A DNA stretch of 57,772 nucleotides from Acidimicrobiales bacterium (GTDB lineage Bacteria; Actinomycetota; Acidimicrobiia; Acidimicrobiales; GCA-2861595): NCBI GenBank assembly GCA_030448025.1, contig JAUJNQ010000003.1, positions 1 through 57,772 on the forward strand. The letters are read 5' to 3'. The translations under genes were made by a program, and so were the position numbers. Below the pieces are notes generated by a model. That model had not been told where the DNA came from, searched no databases, and saw only the letters and a program-made list of their open reading frames with translations. Positions 44,241 through 53,491 of the stretch are shown in pieces (position 1 is the first letter of the stretch; the number at the start of each line of letters is the position of its first letter).

Positions 44241-44265
44241 TCCTCTGTTCCGTTTTCAAGGAGCA
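44241..44265 (-). other. 5' half of the 16S precursor processing stem
   Basis: The leader transcript segment TGCTCCTTGAAAACGG and onward pairs with 42420-42444 downstream of 16S. It overlaps a boxA-like TTGAAAAC. The rest of the 44089-44431 leader shows no gene. Confidence 0.8.
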
Positions 44266-44431
44266 TCTCGGCACACACGACTCAGCCCATCGAGACGGCG
44301 GTGCGATTCCGTTCACCGAGGGCCTCAGCGGATGACACCTGGCTTCGGCCTTGCGGCGAGCCGGCGGCAGGCGCTGCGCTACCTCGATCTAGTGGCTTGA
44401 GGCACCGAGTCGGCGTCCCAAGCGGCTGTTC

Positions 44432-44485
44432 ATGCTAGCACCCCGTCCTCCGGTGTCAATCGTCCCGTGTCAATCGTCCCTGTCA
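44432..44485 (-). promoter_or_regulatory. rrnP: rRNA operon promoter with three tandem TTGACA boxes
   Basis: On the minus strand TTGACA (44454-44459), a 16-base spacer and TGCTAGCAT (extended -10 TAGCAT at 44432-44437) form a strong promoter about 345 bases before mature 16S. Two further TTGACA copies lie upstream at about 14-base steps, in repeats of GACGATTGACA. The extra -35 boxes could feed alternative start sites or enhance initiation. Confidence 0.75.
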
Positions 44486-44556
44486 AGCGTGGGAGGTGCG
44501 TGCCATCCTCGCAGGGATGGCGAGGGATACGGCATAGCTGAGGGACAATAGAGACC

Positions 44557-46851
44557 ATGCGGTGGGTGGCTCGGTCCCGGGGGCTGGTGATGCTCGTTGT
44601 GTCAGCGGCGTTGGCCACCGCCTGCGCCTGGCAGCCGCGCAGCCTCGACAGCGCCAGCCCCCAAGCGCCGGCCGAGTCCTCCCAGATCGTGGCCGGCGAC
44701 GGTTCGCTCATCACCAACGTGCACGCCGAGGAGGACCGCGAGACAGTCCCGCTGTCCCGCATTCCGGCGTCGCTCCGCGATGCAGTGGTCGCCGTCGAGG
44801 ACGAGCGCTTCTGGCAGCACAACGGCGTGGATACCAAGGCCGTCGGGCGGGCCATCTATGCCGACGCCCGAGAGGGCACGGTGGTGGAGGGCGGCTCCAC
44901 GATCACCCAGCAGTACGTCAAGAACCGCCTGGTGCGATCGGGGCGCAACGTGCGCCGCAAGGTGCAAGAGGCCAGCCTCGCCTACCAGCTCGAGCAGCGC
45001 TACAGCAAGGAGCGCATCCTCGAGCTGTACTTGAACACGATCTACTTCGGCAACGGGAACTATGGCGTGCAAGCCGCCTCCCGCGGGTACTTCGGTGTCG
45101 ACGTGGAACGGCTGAGCTTGGGCCAGGCCGCCCTGCTGGCGGGCATCATCCGGGCCCCGAACCGTACCGACCCGTACGAGTACGCAGACTCCGCGGCCGT
45201 CCGGCGCCGGGTCGTCCTCGACAAGATGGTGGCCCTCGGGAAGATCAGCTCGACGGACTCCCGCGCGGCAGAGGCCGAGCCCCTGGTGGGGCCGCGGGTG
45301 GGCCAGGAGCGCTACCCCGCACCGCATTTCGTCGAGCGGGTCAAGCGCTTCATACTCGATGACGCCCGCTTCGGCCCGACGCCCGAAGCCCGCCAGGACC
45401 TCCTCTTCCGTGGGGGGCTGCGCATCCAGACCACCCTCGACCTCCGCAACCAGGCCCAGGCCGAACGGGCGGTGGGGCGCGTCCTGTCCGAGCCCGGCCG
45501 TGACCCAGCCGCGGCCGTGGTCTCCCTCGACCCGGCCAACGGCCATGTGCGTGCCCTGGTGGGAGGGCGTGACTTCTTCGGAGGGGGTCCCCAGTCGAGC
45601 TTCGACCTGGCCACCCAGGGGCGCCGTCCGGCCGGCTCGGCATTCAAGCCCTTCGTCCTGGCCGCCGCCCTCGAAGCCGGGATTCCACTGGCGACCACGT
45701 ACGACGCCCCACCCCGCCTGGCGGTCCCCCTGCCCGGCCAACAGTGGGAGGTGGACAACTACGAGGGCCAGGGCGGAGGACGGTTGAACCTGACCGACGC
45801 CACCGTCAACTCGGTGAACACCGTCTACGCCCAGCTCATCCTCGACGTAGGCCCGGGCGAAGCCGTGGCCACCGCGGCCCGGATGGGCATCGCCTCTCCG
45901 CTGCTCCCCTACCCCTCGGCCGTGCTCGGGACCAACGACGTGTCGCCCCTCGAGATGGCCGCGGCCTACGCCACCCTGGCCAACGGCGGGATGGCCCGGG
46001 TGCCCACCTTCGTCACCAAGGTGGTGGGCATGGACGGCAAGGTGCTCTACGAGCACGAGCCGTCCGCCAAGCGGGCCCTGGAGGAGGCCACGGTCGACGC
46101 CGAGGTCGGCGTCCTGCGCCAGGTGATCGAGCGAGGCACCGGCGTCGATGCCCGCATCGGGCGTCCGGCGGCAGGCAAGACCGGCACCGGCCAGGAGTGG
46201 AGGGACGCCTGGTTCGTGGGCTTCACCCCCGAGCTGGTGACCTCGGTGTGGGTGGGCTTCCCCGACCGCCAGCTGTCCATGGTGCCCCCCACCACCCGCA
46301 TCCTCGTCACGGGGGGCTCCTGGCCGGCGCAGATCTGGCAGCTGTACATGGCCTCGGCGCTGGCCCAGGCGCCGGTGACGCCGTTCCCCGTGCTCCGCCC
46401 GAGTGGACCGGGAGCGGCGGCGGCACCAGGTGTCCCCGATCGGCCCGTGCCCACGGTGGTGGGGATGCCGGTGGAATACGCCGAGGCAACGCTGACCCGT
46501 GAGGGCTTCGGCGCCGAGCGCAGGCCCCGGCGCAGCACGGACTACCCCCCGGGCTACGTGGTGGCCCAGACGCCAGCGGCGGGCGCCCCTGCTGCGGGCG
46601 GCACTCCGGTAATCCTCGAGGTCGCCACCTCCTCGGCGCCGGCCAGCGTTCCCGACGTGCTCGACCGTTCGCCTGACGAGGCCCGTCAGGCGCTGGCCGC
46701 CGCCGGCTTGGCGGCCAACGTGGTGACGCGGGCCGAGCCCCGGAGCACGGGGGCCGGGGCGCGTCGAGGCCGGGTGTGGAAGCAGTCACCCCAGGCCGGC
46801 GCCCGAGCGAAGGCCCGGGGCAACGTGACGATCTACGTCAACCCCGGGTGA
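44557..46851 (+). CDS. Class A penicillin-binding protein (transglycosylase-transpeptidase) with PASTA domains
   Basis: The 764-residue protein has an N-terminal membrane anchor (about 8-24) and a GT51 glycosyltransferase domain: catalytic E81 in EDERFWQHNGVD, GGSTITQQYVKN and ERILELYLNTIYFGNGNYG. The transpeptidase domain has S361-x-x-K364 (RPAGSAFKPF), SVN and KTGTG. Two PASTA domains close it (about 630-690 and 695-764), which sense peptidoglycan or β-lactam-like ligands. It polymerises and crosslinks peptidoglycan outside the membrane. The anchor ends LATAC, an imperfect lipobox. It diverges from the rRNA operon and converges on mpg. Confidence 0.94.
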   Translation: MRWVARSRGLVMLVVSAALATACAWQPRSLDSASPQAPAESSQIVAGDGSLITNVHAEEDRETVPLSRIPASLRDAVVAVEDERFWQHNGVDTKAVGRAIYADAREGTVVEGGSTITQQYVKNRLVRSGRNVRRKVQEASLAYQLEQRYSKERILELYLNTIYFGNGNYGVQAASRGYFGVDVERLSLGQAALLAGIIRAPNRTDPYEYADSAAVRRRVVLDKMVALGKISSTDSRAAEAEPLVGPRVGQERYPAPHFVERVKRFILDDARFGPTPEARQDLLFRGGLRIQTTLDLRNQAQAERAVGRVLSEPGRDPAAAVVSLDPANGHVRALVGGRDFFGGGPQSSFDLATQGRRPAGSAFKPFVLAAALEAGIPLATTYDAPPRLAVPLPGQQWEVDNYEGQGGGRLNLTDATVNSVNTVYAQLILDVGPGEAVATAARMGIASPLLPYPSAVLGTNDVSPLEMAAAYATLANGGMARVPTFVTKVVGMDGKVLYEHEPSAKRALEEATVDAEVGVLRQVIERGTGVDARIGRPAAGKTGTGQEWRDAWFVGFTPELVTSVWVGFPDRQLSMVPPTTRILVTGGSWPAQIWQLYMASALAQAPVTPFPVLRPSGPGAAAAPGVPDRPVPTVVGMPVEYAEATLTREGFGAERRPRRSTDYPPGYVVAQTPAAGAPAAGGTPVILEVATSSAPASVPDVLDRSPDEARQALAAAGLAANVVTRAEPRSTGAGARRGRVWKQSPQAGARAKARGNVTIYVNPG

Positions 46852-46876
46852 GCTGCTCGGCTACCGGCGGGCGCCG

Positions 46877-47485
46877 TCAGCGCCGCGACACGTTGGGCTC
46901 GTCCGGCACGTACCACCGCCACGGCAGGTCTGCGCCTGCGCTCAAGCCGACACGCGTGGTCACCGACGCCGGCACTGGCGGTGCCAAGCCGGCGTCGGTG
47001 ATCACCAGGTCTCGGTCACCAGCCACGAGGTCGGCGCCGTCGTCCTCCTTGGTGACGGCAAAGGCCTGGCACAGCTTGCCCGGCCCGCTGCACAGGTCCC
47101 TGTCCCGGCGAGCCTTCTGACGAGCGGCGCGCATCTGACCGAACCCCGACAGGGGCGCCAGGGCCCGGAGCAGGACGGCCACGCCCTGTCCCTCTTCGCC
47201 GCATACGGCGTTGGCGCACCAGTGCATCCCGTAGGTGAAGTACACGTAGAGGTGGCCAGGCGGTCCGAACATGGTGGCGTTGCGACGGGTGATGCCCCGG
47301 TAGGCGTGGCTGCCCGGGTCCTCGGCGCCGGCGTAGGCCTCCACCTCCACGATGCGCCCCGAGAGGGGCCCTCGTACCAGCACCTTGTTGAGCAGCTCCG
47401 GGGCGACGTCCCGCGGGTCGCGGCGGTAGAAGCGCCGAGGAAGGACCGTGGCCGGGCCGGACCCGGGCGCCGGCGACGCTTGCAC
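46877..47485 (-). CDS. mpg: 3-methyladenine DNA glycosylase (AAG family)
   Basis: The 202-residue protein excises alkylated purines. The active-site segment is RIVEVEAYAGAEDPGSHAYR (residues 44-63) with the catalytic Glu. NATMFGPPGHLYVYFTYGMH and CSGPGKLCQAF are also diagnostic. The GTG start abuts the argH stop (TGAGTG), so it may be coupled to the arginine operon. The argH-side placement parallels Rv1688 near the arg genes in mycobacteria. The first 18 residues are a non-conserved leader. Confidence 0.94.
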   Translation of the reverse strand: MQASPAPGSGPATVLPRRFYRRDPRDVAPELLNKVLVRGPLSGRIVEVEAYAGAEDPGSHAYRGITRRNATMFGPPGHLYVYFTYGMHWCANAVCGEEGQGVAVLLRALAPLSGFGQMRAARQKARRDRDLCSGPGKLCQAFAVTKEDDGADLVAGDRDLVITDAGLAPPVPASVTTRVGLSAGADLPWRWYVPDEPNVSRR

Positions 47486-48868
47486 TCAGTTGCTCAGGCG
47501 CTCGAGGTCGCGCTCGAGAAGCCGGCGGAAGCGCTCGAGCTGTTCGCTGACGGGCCCCGGACCGGCTCCGCCCGGGCTGGTGCGACGGAGGACGGCGGTA
47601 CCGGGCTCGAGCAGCGGCACCGCCTCTGAACCGAGGTCGGGGTGGGCCTGGACCAGCTCGGCCAGGGGCACGCCGCGCTCGGCGCTCTCCCGGACAAGGA
47701 CGCCGACCACGTGATGGGCCCGGCGGAACGCCACGCCACGAGCCACCATCCACTCGGCCAGGTCGACGCTGGCACCGGAGGCGTCGGCGTCGGCGGCGGA
47801 TTGCATGCGGGCGGTGTCGAAGGTGGCGGTGGCGAGGAGCCCGGCCAGGGCCGGCAGGGCGCGGCGGACCTGGTCCACGCTGTCGAACAGCGGCTCCTTG
47901 TCCTCCTGCAGGTCGCGGTCGTACGCGAGGGGCAGGGCCTTGAGCGTGGCCAGGACGGCGGTGACGTTGCCGATGAGCCGGCCCGCCTTGCCCCGAGCCA
48001 GCTCGGCGACGTCGGGGTTCTTCTTCTGCGGGAGCATCGAGCTGCCGGTGGAATGAGCGTCGCTCAGGTGGAGGAAGGCGAACTCCTGGCTCGACCACAA
48101 CACGACCTCCTCGCCGATTCGCGACAGGTGCACGCCGAGGAGGGCCAGGTCGAAGAGGGCCTCGGCTACGAAGTCCCGGTCGCTGACGGCGTCCATCGAG
48201 TTCTCGAAGGCGGCGGCGAAGCCGAGGTCGTCGGCCACTCCGGTGGGGTCGAGCTCCAGAGAGGAGCCGGCCAGCGCGCCGGCGCCCAGCGGGGAGACGT
48301 CGGCTCGTCGAACTGTGGCCCACAACCGGTCGACGTCGCGAGCCAGAGCCCATCCGTGAGCCAGCAGGTGATGGGCCAGGAGCACGGGTTGGGCCCGCTG
48401 GAGATGGGTGTATCCGGGCAGGTAGGCGTCGTTGGCGGCGTCGGCACGGTCCAGCAACACCTGCTGGAGAGCCACGACCTCCCGGGCCACCTGGGCCAGC
48501 TCCCGCTTGGTGAAGAGCCGCAGGGCCACGGCCACCTGGTCGTTGCGGCTCCGGCCGGTGTGCAGCTTGGGACCAGCGTCGCCCGCCATCTCGGTGACGC
48601 GGCGCTCGATGGCGGTGTGGACGTCCTCGTCGCCGGCCTGGAAGCGGAATGTTGCCTCCTGCAGCTCCTCGCCCACCCGGTCGAGGGCGGTGACGAGGAT
48701 GCCCACCTCCTCGTTGCTCAGGATGCCGGCCCGGCCCAGGCCTCGGACGTGGGCTTTGGATGCTGTCACGTCGTCGCCCCCGAGCTGGCGGTCGTAGGCC
48801 AGGCTGGAGGTGAAGTCCATGAGCTCTGGGGACGGCCCCTGCCCGAAGCGTCCTCCCCAGAGACTCAT
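47486..48868 (-). CDS. argH: Argininosuccinate lyase
   Basis: The 460-residue enzyme performs the last step of arginine synthesis, releasing fumarate. The N-terminus MSLWGGRFGQGPSPELMDFT, the HTGRSRNDQVA segment, GYTHLQRAQPV and the family signature GSSMLPQKKNPD with the catalytic Ser loop are all present. The length is typical. Its ATG overlaps the argG stop by ATGA, so it is co-translated with argG. It is the last arg gene of the operon, followed directly by mpg. Confidence 0.97.
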   Translation of the reverse strand: MSLWGGRFGQGPSPELMDFTSSLAYDRQLGGDDVTASKAHVRGLGRAGILSNEEVGILVTALDRVGEELQEATFRFQAGDEDVHTAIERRVTEMAGDAGPKLHTGRSRNDQVAVALRLFTKRELAQVAREVVALQQVLLDRADAANDAYLPGYTHLQRAQPVLLAHHLLAHGWALARDVDRLWATVRRADVSPLGAGALAGSSLELDPTGVADDLGFAAAFENSMDAVSDRDFVAEALFDLALLGVHLSRIGEEVVLWSSQEFAFLHLSDAHSTGSSMLPQKKNPDVAELARGKAGRLIGNVTAVLATLKALPLAYDRDLQEDKEPLFDSVDQVRRALPALAGLLATATFDTARMQSAADADASGASVDLAEWMVARGVAFRRAHHVVGVLVRESAERGVPLAELVQAHPDLGSEAVPLLEPGTAVLRRTSPGGAGPGPVSEQLERFRRLLERDLERLSN

Positions 48869-50061
48869 TGGCGCCGACGCGCTTGGCGGGCGGCCCAGGT
48901 CTCCACGCCGAGGCCCCAGAGGCGCACGAAGCCCTCGGCGTCCTGGTGGCGGAAGCGGTCGGCGGCCTCGTAGGTGGCCAGGCCGTAGTCGTAGAGCCCC
49001 GCGTCGCTCCGCCGCCCGGCCACGATGCAGCGCCCGGGCGGCTCACAGCGCAGCCGCACCTCTCCGCTCACGTAGCGCTGGCTCTCCTCCACGAAGGCGT
49101 CGAGGGCCTCCTTCAGGGGAGAGAACCACAGACCGTCGTAGATCAGGTCGGCGTAGCGCGGCTCCAGCCTGGCCTTCTCATGGGCCAGCTCCCGCTCGAG
49201 GGTGAGGTCCTCCAGGTCGGCGTGGGCCATGAGCAGGGCCAGGGAGCCGGGACACTCGTAGATCTCCCTGCTCTTGATGCCCACCCGGCGGTTCTCCACC
49301 ATGTCGATGCGGCCCCACCCGTAGGAGCCCACGGCCCTGGTGACCTCGCCGATCAGGTCGTGCAGCGGCAGCTCGCTTCCGTCCAGGGCCACGGGCAGTC
49401 CCCGCTCGAAGGCGATGGTGAGCTCGACGGGCTCGGTGGCGGTGGGCGTGGTGAGCTCGTAGACGTCCTCCGGAGGGGCCTGCCAAGGGTCCTCGAGGAT
49501 GCCGCACTCCACGGTGCGCCCCCAGAGGTTCTGGTCCACCGAGTAGGGGCTCTCCTTGGTGACGGTGAGCGGGATGCCGGCCCGCTCGGCGTACTCGATG
49601 GACTGCTGGCGGGTCAGGCCCCAACCCCGCACCGGGGCGAGCGTCTCCAGGTCAGGGGCCAGGGCTCGCGTCGACACCTCGAAGCGGACCTGGTCGTTGC
49701 CCTTCCCGGTGCAGCCGTGGGCGACGGCGTCGGCGCCGTGCTCGCGCGCCGCCGCCACCATGTGCTTGACGATCACGGGGCGGGAGAGGGCAGACACCAG
49801 CGGGTACTTGCCCTCGTACTTGGCGTTGGCCTTGAGGGCCGGAGCCACGAAGTCACGGGCGTACTCCTCGCGGCAGTCGACGACCAGAGCCTCCACCGCC
49901 CCCGCGGCGAGCGCTCGCTCACGAACCCGCTCGAAGTCCCCGCCCTGGCCCACGTCGGCGGCCAGAGCGATGACCTCGAGGCCCAACTCGTCCCCCAGCC
50001 ACCGGACGGCCACCGAGGTGTCCAGTCCGCCGCTGTACGCCAGCACCACGCGCTTTGCCAC
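48865..50061 (-). CDS. argG: Argininosuccinate synthase
   Basis: The 398-residue enzyme joins citrulline and aspartate with ATP. The N-terminal PP-loop is VLAYSGGLDTSVAVRWL (residues 6-22), with VAHGCTGKGNDQVRFE and SPYSVDQNLWGRTVECGILE further on. The GTG at 50061 yields VAKRVVLAYSGGLDTS; GGAGGG is only two bases upstream, so initiation may depend on coupling to argR. The frame extends further upstream but into argR. The length matches the type 1 ArgG family. Confidence 0.96.
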   Translation of the reverse strand: MAKRVVLAYSGGLDTSVAVRWLGDELGLEVIALAADVGQGGDFERVRERALAAGAVEALVVDCREEYARDFVAPALKANAKYEGKYPLVSALSRPVIVKHMVAAAREHGADAVAHGCTGKGNDQVRFEVSTRALAPDLETLAPVRGWGLTRQQSIEYAERAGIPLTVTKESPYSVDQNLWGRTVECGILEDPWQAPPEDVYELTTPTATEPVELTIAFERGLPVALDGSELPLHDLIGEVTRAVGSYGWGRIDMVENRRVGIKSREIYECPGSLALLMAHADLEDLTLERELAHEKARLEPRYADLIYDGLWFSPLKEALDAFVEESQRYVSGEVRLRCEPPGRCIVAGRRSDAGLYDYGLATYEAADRFRHQDAEGFVRLWGLGVETWAARQARRRQ

Positions 50062-50074
50062 GACCCTCCTCTGT

Positions 50075-50542
50075 CTACAAACCCGCCAGCGACGAGAGTC
50101 GCGCCGCCAGCTTGACACCACCGGTGCCCTCCGACGCCACCACCAGCACGGTGTCGTCGCCGGCCACCGTACCGATCATGCCGTTCAGGCCGGCCCGGTC
50201 GAGAGCCGAGCCCACCACGTGAGCCGAGCCCGGAGGCGTCCGCAGCACGACCAGGTTCGCCGAGTGGGCCACTTCCACCACCCATTCGCCGAGCACCCGC
50301 TCCAGATGCTCCTCGGGCGCCAGCTGGTCCCGCGGAAGCTCGGGGATGGCGTACACGGTGTCGCCTCCCGGCACCCGGACCTTGACCGCCCCCAGCTCCT
50401 CGAGGTCGCGCGAGACGGTTGCCTGGGTGGCCACCACCCCGTCTGCGGCCAGCAGGTCCACCAGGTGGGCCTGGCTGGGCACCACATTGCTGGCCAGGAG
50501 CCGGGCGATGCGGTGCTGGCGCTGGGTCTTGGCCAGCCTCAT
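50075..50542 (-). CDS. argR: Arginine repressor
   Basis: The 155-residue regulator has an N-terminal winged helix (about 5-70, VDLLAADGVVATQATVSRDL) and a C-terminal hexamerisation and arginine-binding domain (NLVVLRTPPGSAHVVGSALD, MIGTVAGDDTVLVVASEG). Bound arginine lets the hexamer repress arg promoters. The 16-bp palindrome upstream of argC (55756-55771) is its likely operator. It lies inside the operon it should control, between argF and argG, as in M. tuberculosis. Autoregulation follows from this layout. Confidence 0.96.
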   Translation of the reverse strand: MRLAKTQRQHRIARLLASNVVPSQAHLVDLLAADGVVATQATVSRDLEELGAVKVRVPGGDTVYAIPELPRDQLAPEEHLERVLGEWVVEVAHSANLVVLRTPPGSAHVVGSALDRAGLNGMIGTVAGDDTVLVVASEGTGGVKLAARLSSLAGL

Positions 50543-50552
50543 GTCGCCGGCC

Positions 50553-51455
50553 TCACGTCGACACCGTGTCTGCCAACAGGAAGAGCAGGAGGCCCCTCAC
50601 CGCGTGCATGCGGTTCTCGGCCTGGTCCCACACCAGGCTCCGGGGGCCGTCGACGACGGCAGCGGTGACCTCCTCACCGCGGTGGGCGGGCAGGCAGTGG
50701 AGGAAGACGGCGTTCTCACCGGCCCGGGCCATGAGGCCGTCGTCCACGGTGAAGCCCTCGAAGGCCCGGCGGCGACGCTCCGCCTCGTCCTCGGCCCCCA
50801 TCGACGTCCACACGTCGGTGTACACCACGTCGGCACCGGCCGCCGCCTCGGCAGGGTCGGTGGTGCACGTGACCGTGGTGCCCAGCGCCCGGACCGGGTC
50901 AAGGTCGTCCTCGCCGGGCCCGTAACCGTCGGGGCAGGCGTACCGGATGGCCATGTCGCTCAGGCCCGCAGCCAGGCCGAGGGAGCGGGCCACATTGTTG
51001 AAGTCGCCCACGTAGGCCACCTGCAGGCCGGCCAGGCGACCGAAGTGGCGGCGGATGGTGAGCAGGTCGGCCAGGGCCTGGCAGGGATGGCTTCGGTCCG
51101 AGAGCAGGTTCACCACCGGGACGGAGGCGGCGGCCACCATGTCTTGCAGAGTGGCGTGGCCGAACACGCGGGCGCCGATGGCGGCGTGGTAGCGGCTCAG
51201 CGCCCGGGCCACGTCGGATGCCGGCTCGCGTCCGCCCATGTCCACCTCTCCGGCCCGGAGCGACACAGGGTGGCCGCCCAGCTGGATCACCGCCATCTCG
51301 GTGGCGTTGCGGGTGCGCAGGGAGGGCTTCTCGAACAGAAGCGCCATGCCCCTCCCGGCGAGGACCTGAGGCGGGTCGGCGCGCTCGGCGAGGTCGAGCA
51401 CTGTCGTGAGCTCGAGGGGCGCGAGGTCGTCGACCTCGAGAACGTGGCGGGTCAC
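50553..51455 (-). CDS. argF: Ornithine carbamoyltransferase
   Basis: The 300-residue enzyme forms citrulline from ornithine and carbamoyl phosphate. The carbamoyl-phosphate motif is FEKPSLRTRNATEMA (residues 46-60), SDRSHPCQALADLLTI is the second conserved block, and HCLPAHRGEEV carries the ornithine-site cysteine. Here the SxRT motif reads SLRT rather than the usual STRT, a common variant. The GTG start overlaps the argD stop by GTGA. A longer in-frame start running antisense through argD is rejected. Confidence 0.96.
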   Translation of the reverse strand: MTRHVLEVDDLAPLELTTVLDLAERADPPQVLAGRGMALLFEKPSLRTRNATEMAVIQLGGHPVSLRAGEVDMGGREPASDVARALSRYHAAIGARVFGHATLQDMVAAASVPVVNLLSDRSHPCQALADLLTIRRHFGRLAGLQVAYVGDFNNVARSLGLAAGLSDMAIRYACPDGYGPGEDDLDPVRALGTTVTCTTDPAEAAAGADVVYTDVWTSMGAEDEAERRRRAFEGFTVDDGLMARAGENAVFLHCLPAHRGEEVTAAVVDGPRSLVWDQAENRMHAVRGLLLFLLADTVST

Positions 51456-52630
51456 GGACTCAGCGCCCCTGTTTCGAGCGCCCGGCGCAGGATCACCAGC
51501 CCCTCGTCGATCTCGTCGTCGGAGACGAGCAGCGGCGGCGCCAGGCGCAGGGCGGAGTCGGTGACGGGGTTGACCACCAGACCGCCCTGCAGCGCCCGTG
51601 ATGCCACTTCTTTGGCCTCGAGGGGCGCCTCCAGCTCGGCAGCCAGGAGCAGGCCCAGACCACGCACCGAGCGGACACCCGGAATCGAGGCCAGGCCGTC
51701 GGCGAGCCGCGCTCCGGCGGCGACGGCCCGGGCGGGGATGTCGGCCTCCTCCATGGCGGCCAGCACGGCCCTGGCCGCCGAGGTGGCGAACGGTTGGCCC
51801 CCGAAGGTGGTGGCGTGGTCGCCCACGGCGAAGGCGGCCGCCACCTCGTCGGCGGCCCAGCACGCACCGATGGGCACACCGTTGCCCAGAGCCTTGGCCA
51901 TCGTGACCACGTCGGGCTCGATGCCGAAGTGCTGGAAGCCGAACCAGCGCCCGGTGCGGCCCAGGCCGGTCTGGATCTCGTCGATCATCAGGAGGGCGCC
52001 CCGGTCGTCGCAGATCCGCCGGACGGCGGCGAAGAACTCGGCGGTGGCGGGGTGGACCCCGCCCTCGCCCAGAACGGGCTCCAGGAGCACGGCGGCCACG
52101 GACTCGTCCACGGCTGCATCGAAGGCGGCCACGTCGCACCAGGCTGCGTGGACGAAGCCCTCGGGCAAGGGCTGGAAGGCCTCGTGCTTGGCCGGCTGAC
52201 CGGTGGCATGCAGGGTGGCCAGGGTGCGCCCGTGAAAGGAGCCGTAGGCGCTGACCACCACGTGGCGACCCGGCCCCCCCCGCTTGCGGGCCAGCTTGAT
52301 GGCGCACTCGTTGGCCTCTGCACCGGAGTTGCAGAAGAAGACTTTGCCGTGCGAACCGCCGGGGCCCATGATCAGGCGATCCAGGGTGGCAGCCACCTCT
52401 GGCGCCACGGTGGTGGCGAAGTGGTTGGAGACGTGCAGCAGGGTGCGGGCCTGCTCGGCCACGGCGTCGGCCACTGCGGGATGGGAGTGGCCGAGCGAGG
52501 TGACCGCGACGCCGGAGAAGAAGTCGAGATAGCGCCGCCCGTCCTCGTCCCAGAGCAGCGTGCCCTCGCCGCGCACGAAGGTGACCGGCTGGGGCGGGTA
52601 GGTGTTCATGAGGAGACCGCCCAGGCTCAT
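51452..52630 (-). CDS. argD: Acetylornithine aminotransferase
   Basis: The 392-residue PLP enzyme makes N-acetylornithine. The N-terminal EGTLLWDEDGRRYLDFFSGV, the FCNSGAEANECAIKLARK glycine region, LLMIDEIQTGLGRTGRWFGF and MAKALGNGVPIGA with the PLP lysine fit the ArgD/class III family. It may also act on succinyl-diaminopimelate, as ArgD does elsewhere. The ATG overlaps the argB stop by ATGA. An alternative ATG lies eight codons in. Confidence 0.95.
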   Translation of the reverse strand: MSLGGLLMNTYPPQPVTFVRGEGTLLWDEDGRRYLDFFSGVAVTSLGHSHPAVADAVAEQARTLLHVSNHFATTVAPEVAATLDRLIMGPGGSHGKVFFCNSGAEANECAIKLARKRGGPGRHVVVSAYGSFHGRTLATLHATGQPAKHEAFQPLPEGFVHAAWCDVAAFDAAVDESVAAVLLEPVLGEGGVHPATAEFFAAVRRICDDRGALLMIDEIQTGLGRTGRWFGFQHFGIEPDVVTMAKALGNGVPIGACWAADEVAAAFAVGDHATTFGGQPFATSAARAVLAAMEEADIPARAVAAGARLADGLASIPGVRSVRGLGLLLAAELEAPLEAKEVASRALQGGLVVNPVTDSALRLAPPLLVSDDEIDEGLVILRRALETGALSP

Positions 52631-53487
52631 GGGTTGACCATGGTGCCGACGCCCTCATGGGTGAAGACCTCGAGGAGCAGGGCGTGGGGGACGCGGCCGT
52701 CCAAGATGTGGGCGTGGCCGATCCCGCCCCTCAGTGCCCGCACGCACGACGCCACCTTGGGGACCATCCCCGCCGTCACCGTGCCGGCGGCGACCATGGC
52801 CTCGAGGTCGTCCACGGTGACCGTGGTGAGCAGGCTGGAATGGTCGGCCAAGTCGGCGAGCAGCCCCTCGATGTCGGTGAGGAACACCAGCTTCTCCGCC
52901 CGCAGAGCCTCGGCCAGGGCACCGGCGGCGGTGTCGGCGTTGATGTTGTAGGCCTGCCCGCCAGGGCCGCTGCCGATGGTTGCCACCACCGGGATCAGCT
53001 CCTCGTGCAGCAGGCGCTCGATGATGGTGGGGTCCACCGCGGCCACGTCGCCCACGAAGCCGAGCTCGGGGTCGGGGTTGGCGCTGGCGGTGATGAGCCC
53101 TGCATCCTCACCCGAAAGGCCCACAGCCAATGGCCCGTGGACGTTGACGGCGGCCACCAGGTCCCGGTTGACCTTGCCCACGAGCACCATTCGGGTCACG
53201 TCCAGGGTGTCGGCGTCGGTGACCCGGAGCCCGGCACGGAACTCCGGGATCATCCCGAGGCGCTTCATGAGAGCGCCGATCTGAGGCCCGCCGCCGTGGA
53301 CGACCACCGGCCGGATCCCGACCGAACGCATGAGCACGATGTCCTCGGCGAAGCCGGCGATGGACTGCTCGTCGCCGATGGCATGGCCCCCGTACTTGAC
53401 CACCACCACCTTTCCCCGGAAGCGGCGGATGTAGGGCAGTGACTCGGCGAGGACCGCGGCCTTCTCCTCCGGCGTCACCGGCGCCAC
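52627..53487 (-). CDS. argB: N-acetylglutamate kinase
   Basis: The 286-residue kinase phosphorylates N-acetylglutamate, the committed step and usual arginine feedback point. The glycine-rich site is VVVKYGGHAIGDE (residues 27-39), with VVVHGGGPQIGALMKRLG and INADTAAGALAEALRAEKLV. The N-terminal helix that mediates hexamer formation and arginine inhibition is present in short form (TPEEKAAVLAESLPYIRRF), consistent with feedback inhibition but not proof. It overlaps argD and follows argJ by four bases. Confidence 0.96.
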   Translation of the reverse strand: MAPVTPEEKAAVLAESLPYIRRFRGKVVVVKYGGHAIGDEQSIAGFAEDIVLMRSVGIRPVVVHGGGPQIGALMKRLGMIPEFRAGLRVTDADTLDVTRMVLVGKVNRDLVAAVNVHGPLAVGLSGEDAGLITASANPDPELGFVGDVAAVDPTIIERLLHEELIPVVATIGSGPGGQAYNINADTAAGALAEALRAEKLVFLTDIEGLLADLADHSSLLTTVTVDDLEAMVAAGTVTAGMVPKVASCVRALRGGIGHAHILDGRVPHALLLEVFTHEGVGTMVNP

Positions 53488-53491
53488 ATCC

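Noticed and set aside
44578-44630. Lipoprotein signal in the penicillin-binding protein
   Set aside because: The sequence before the Cys is LATA, with Ala at the -3 position instead of Leu, Val or Ile, and class A penicillin-binding proteins use a membrane anchor.
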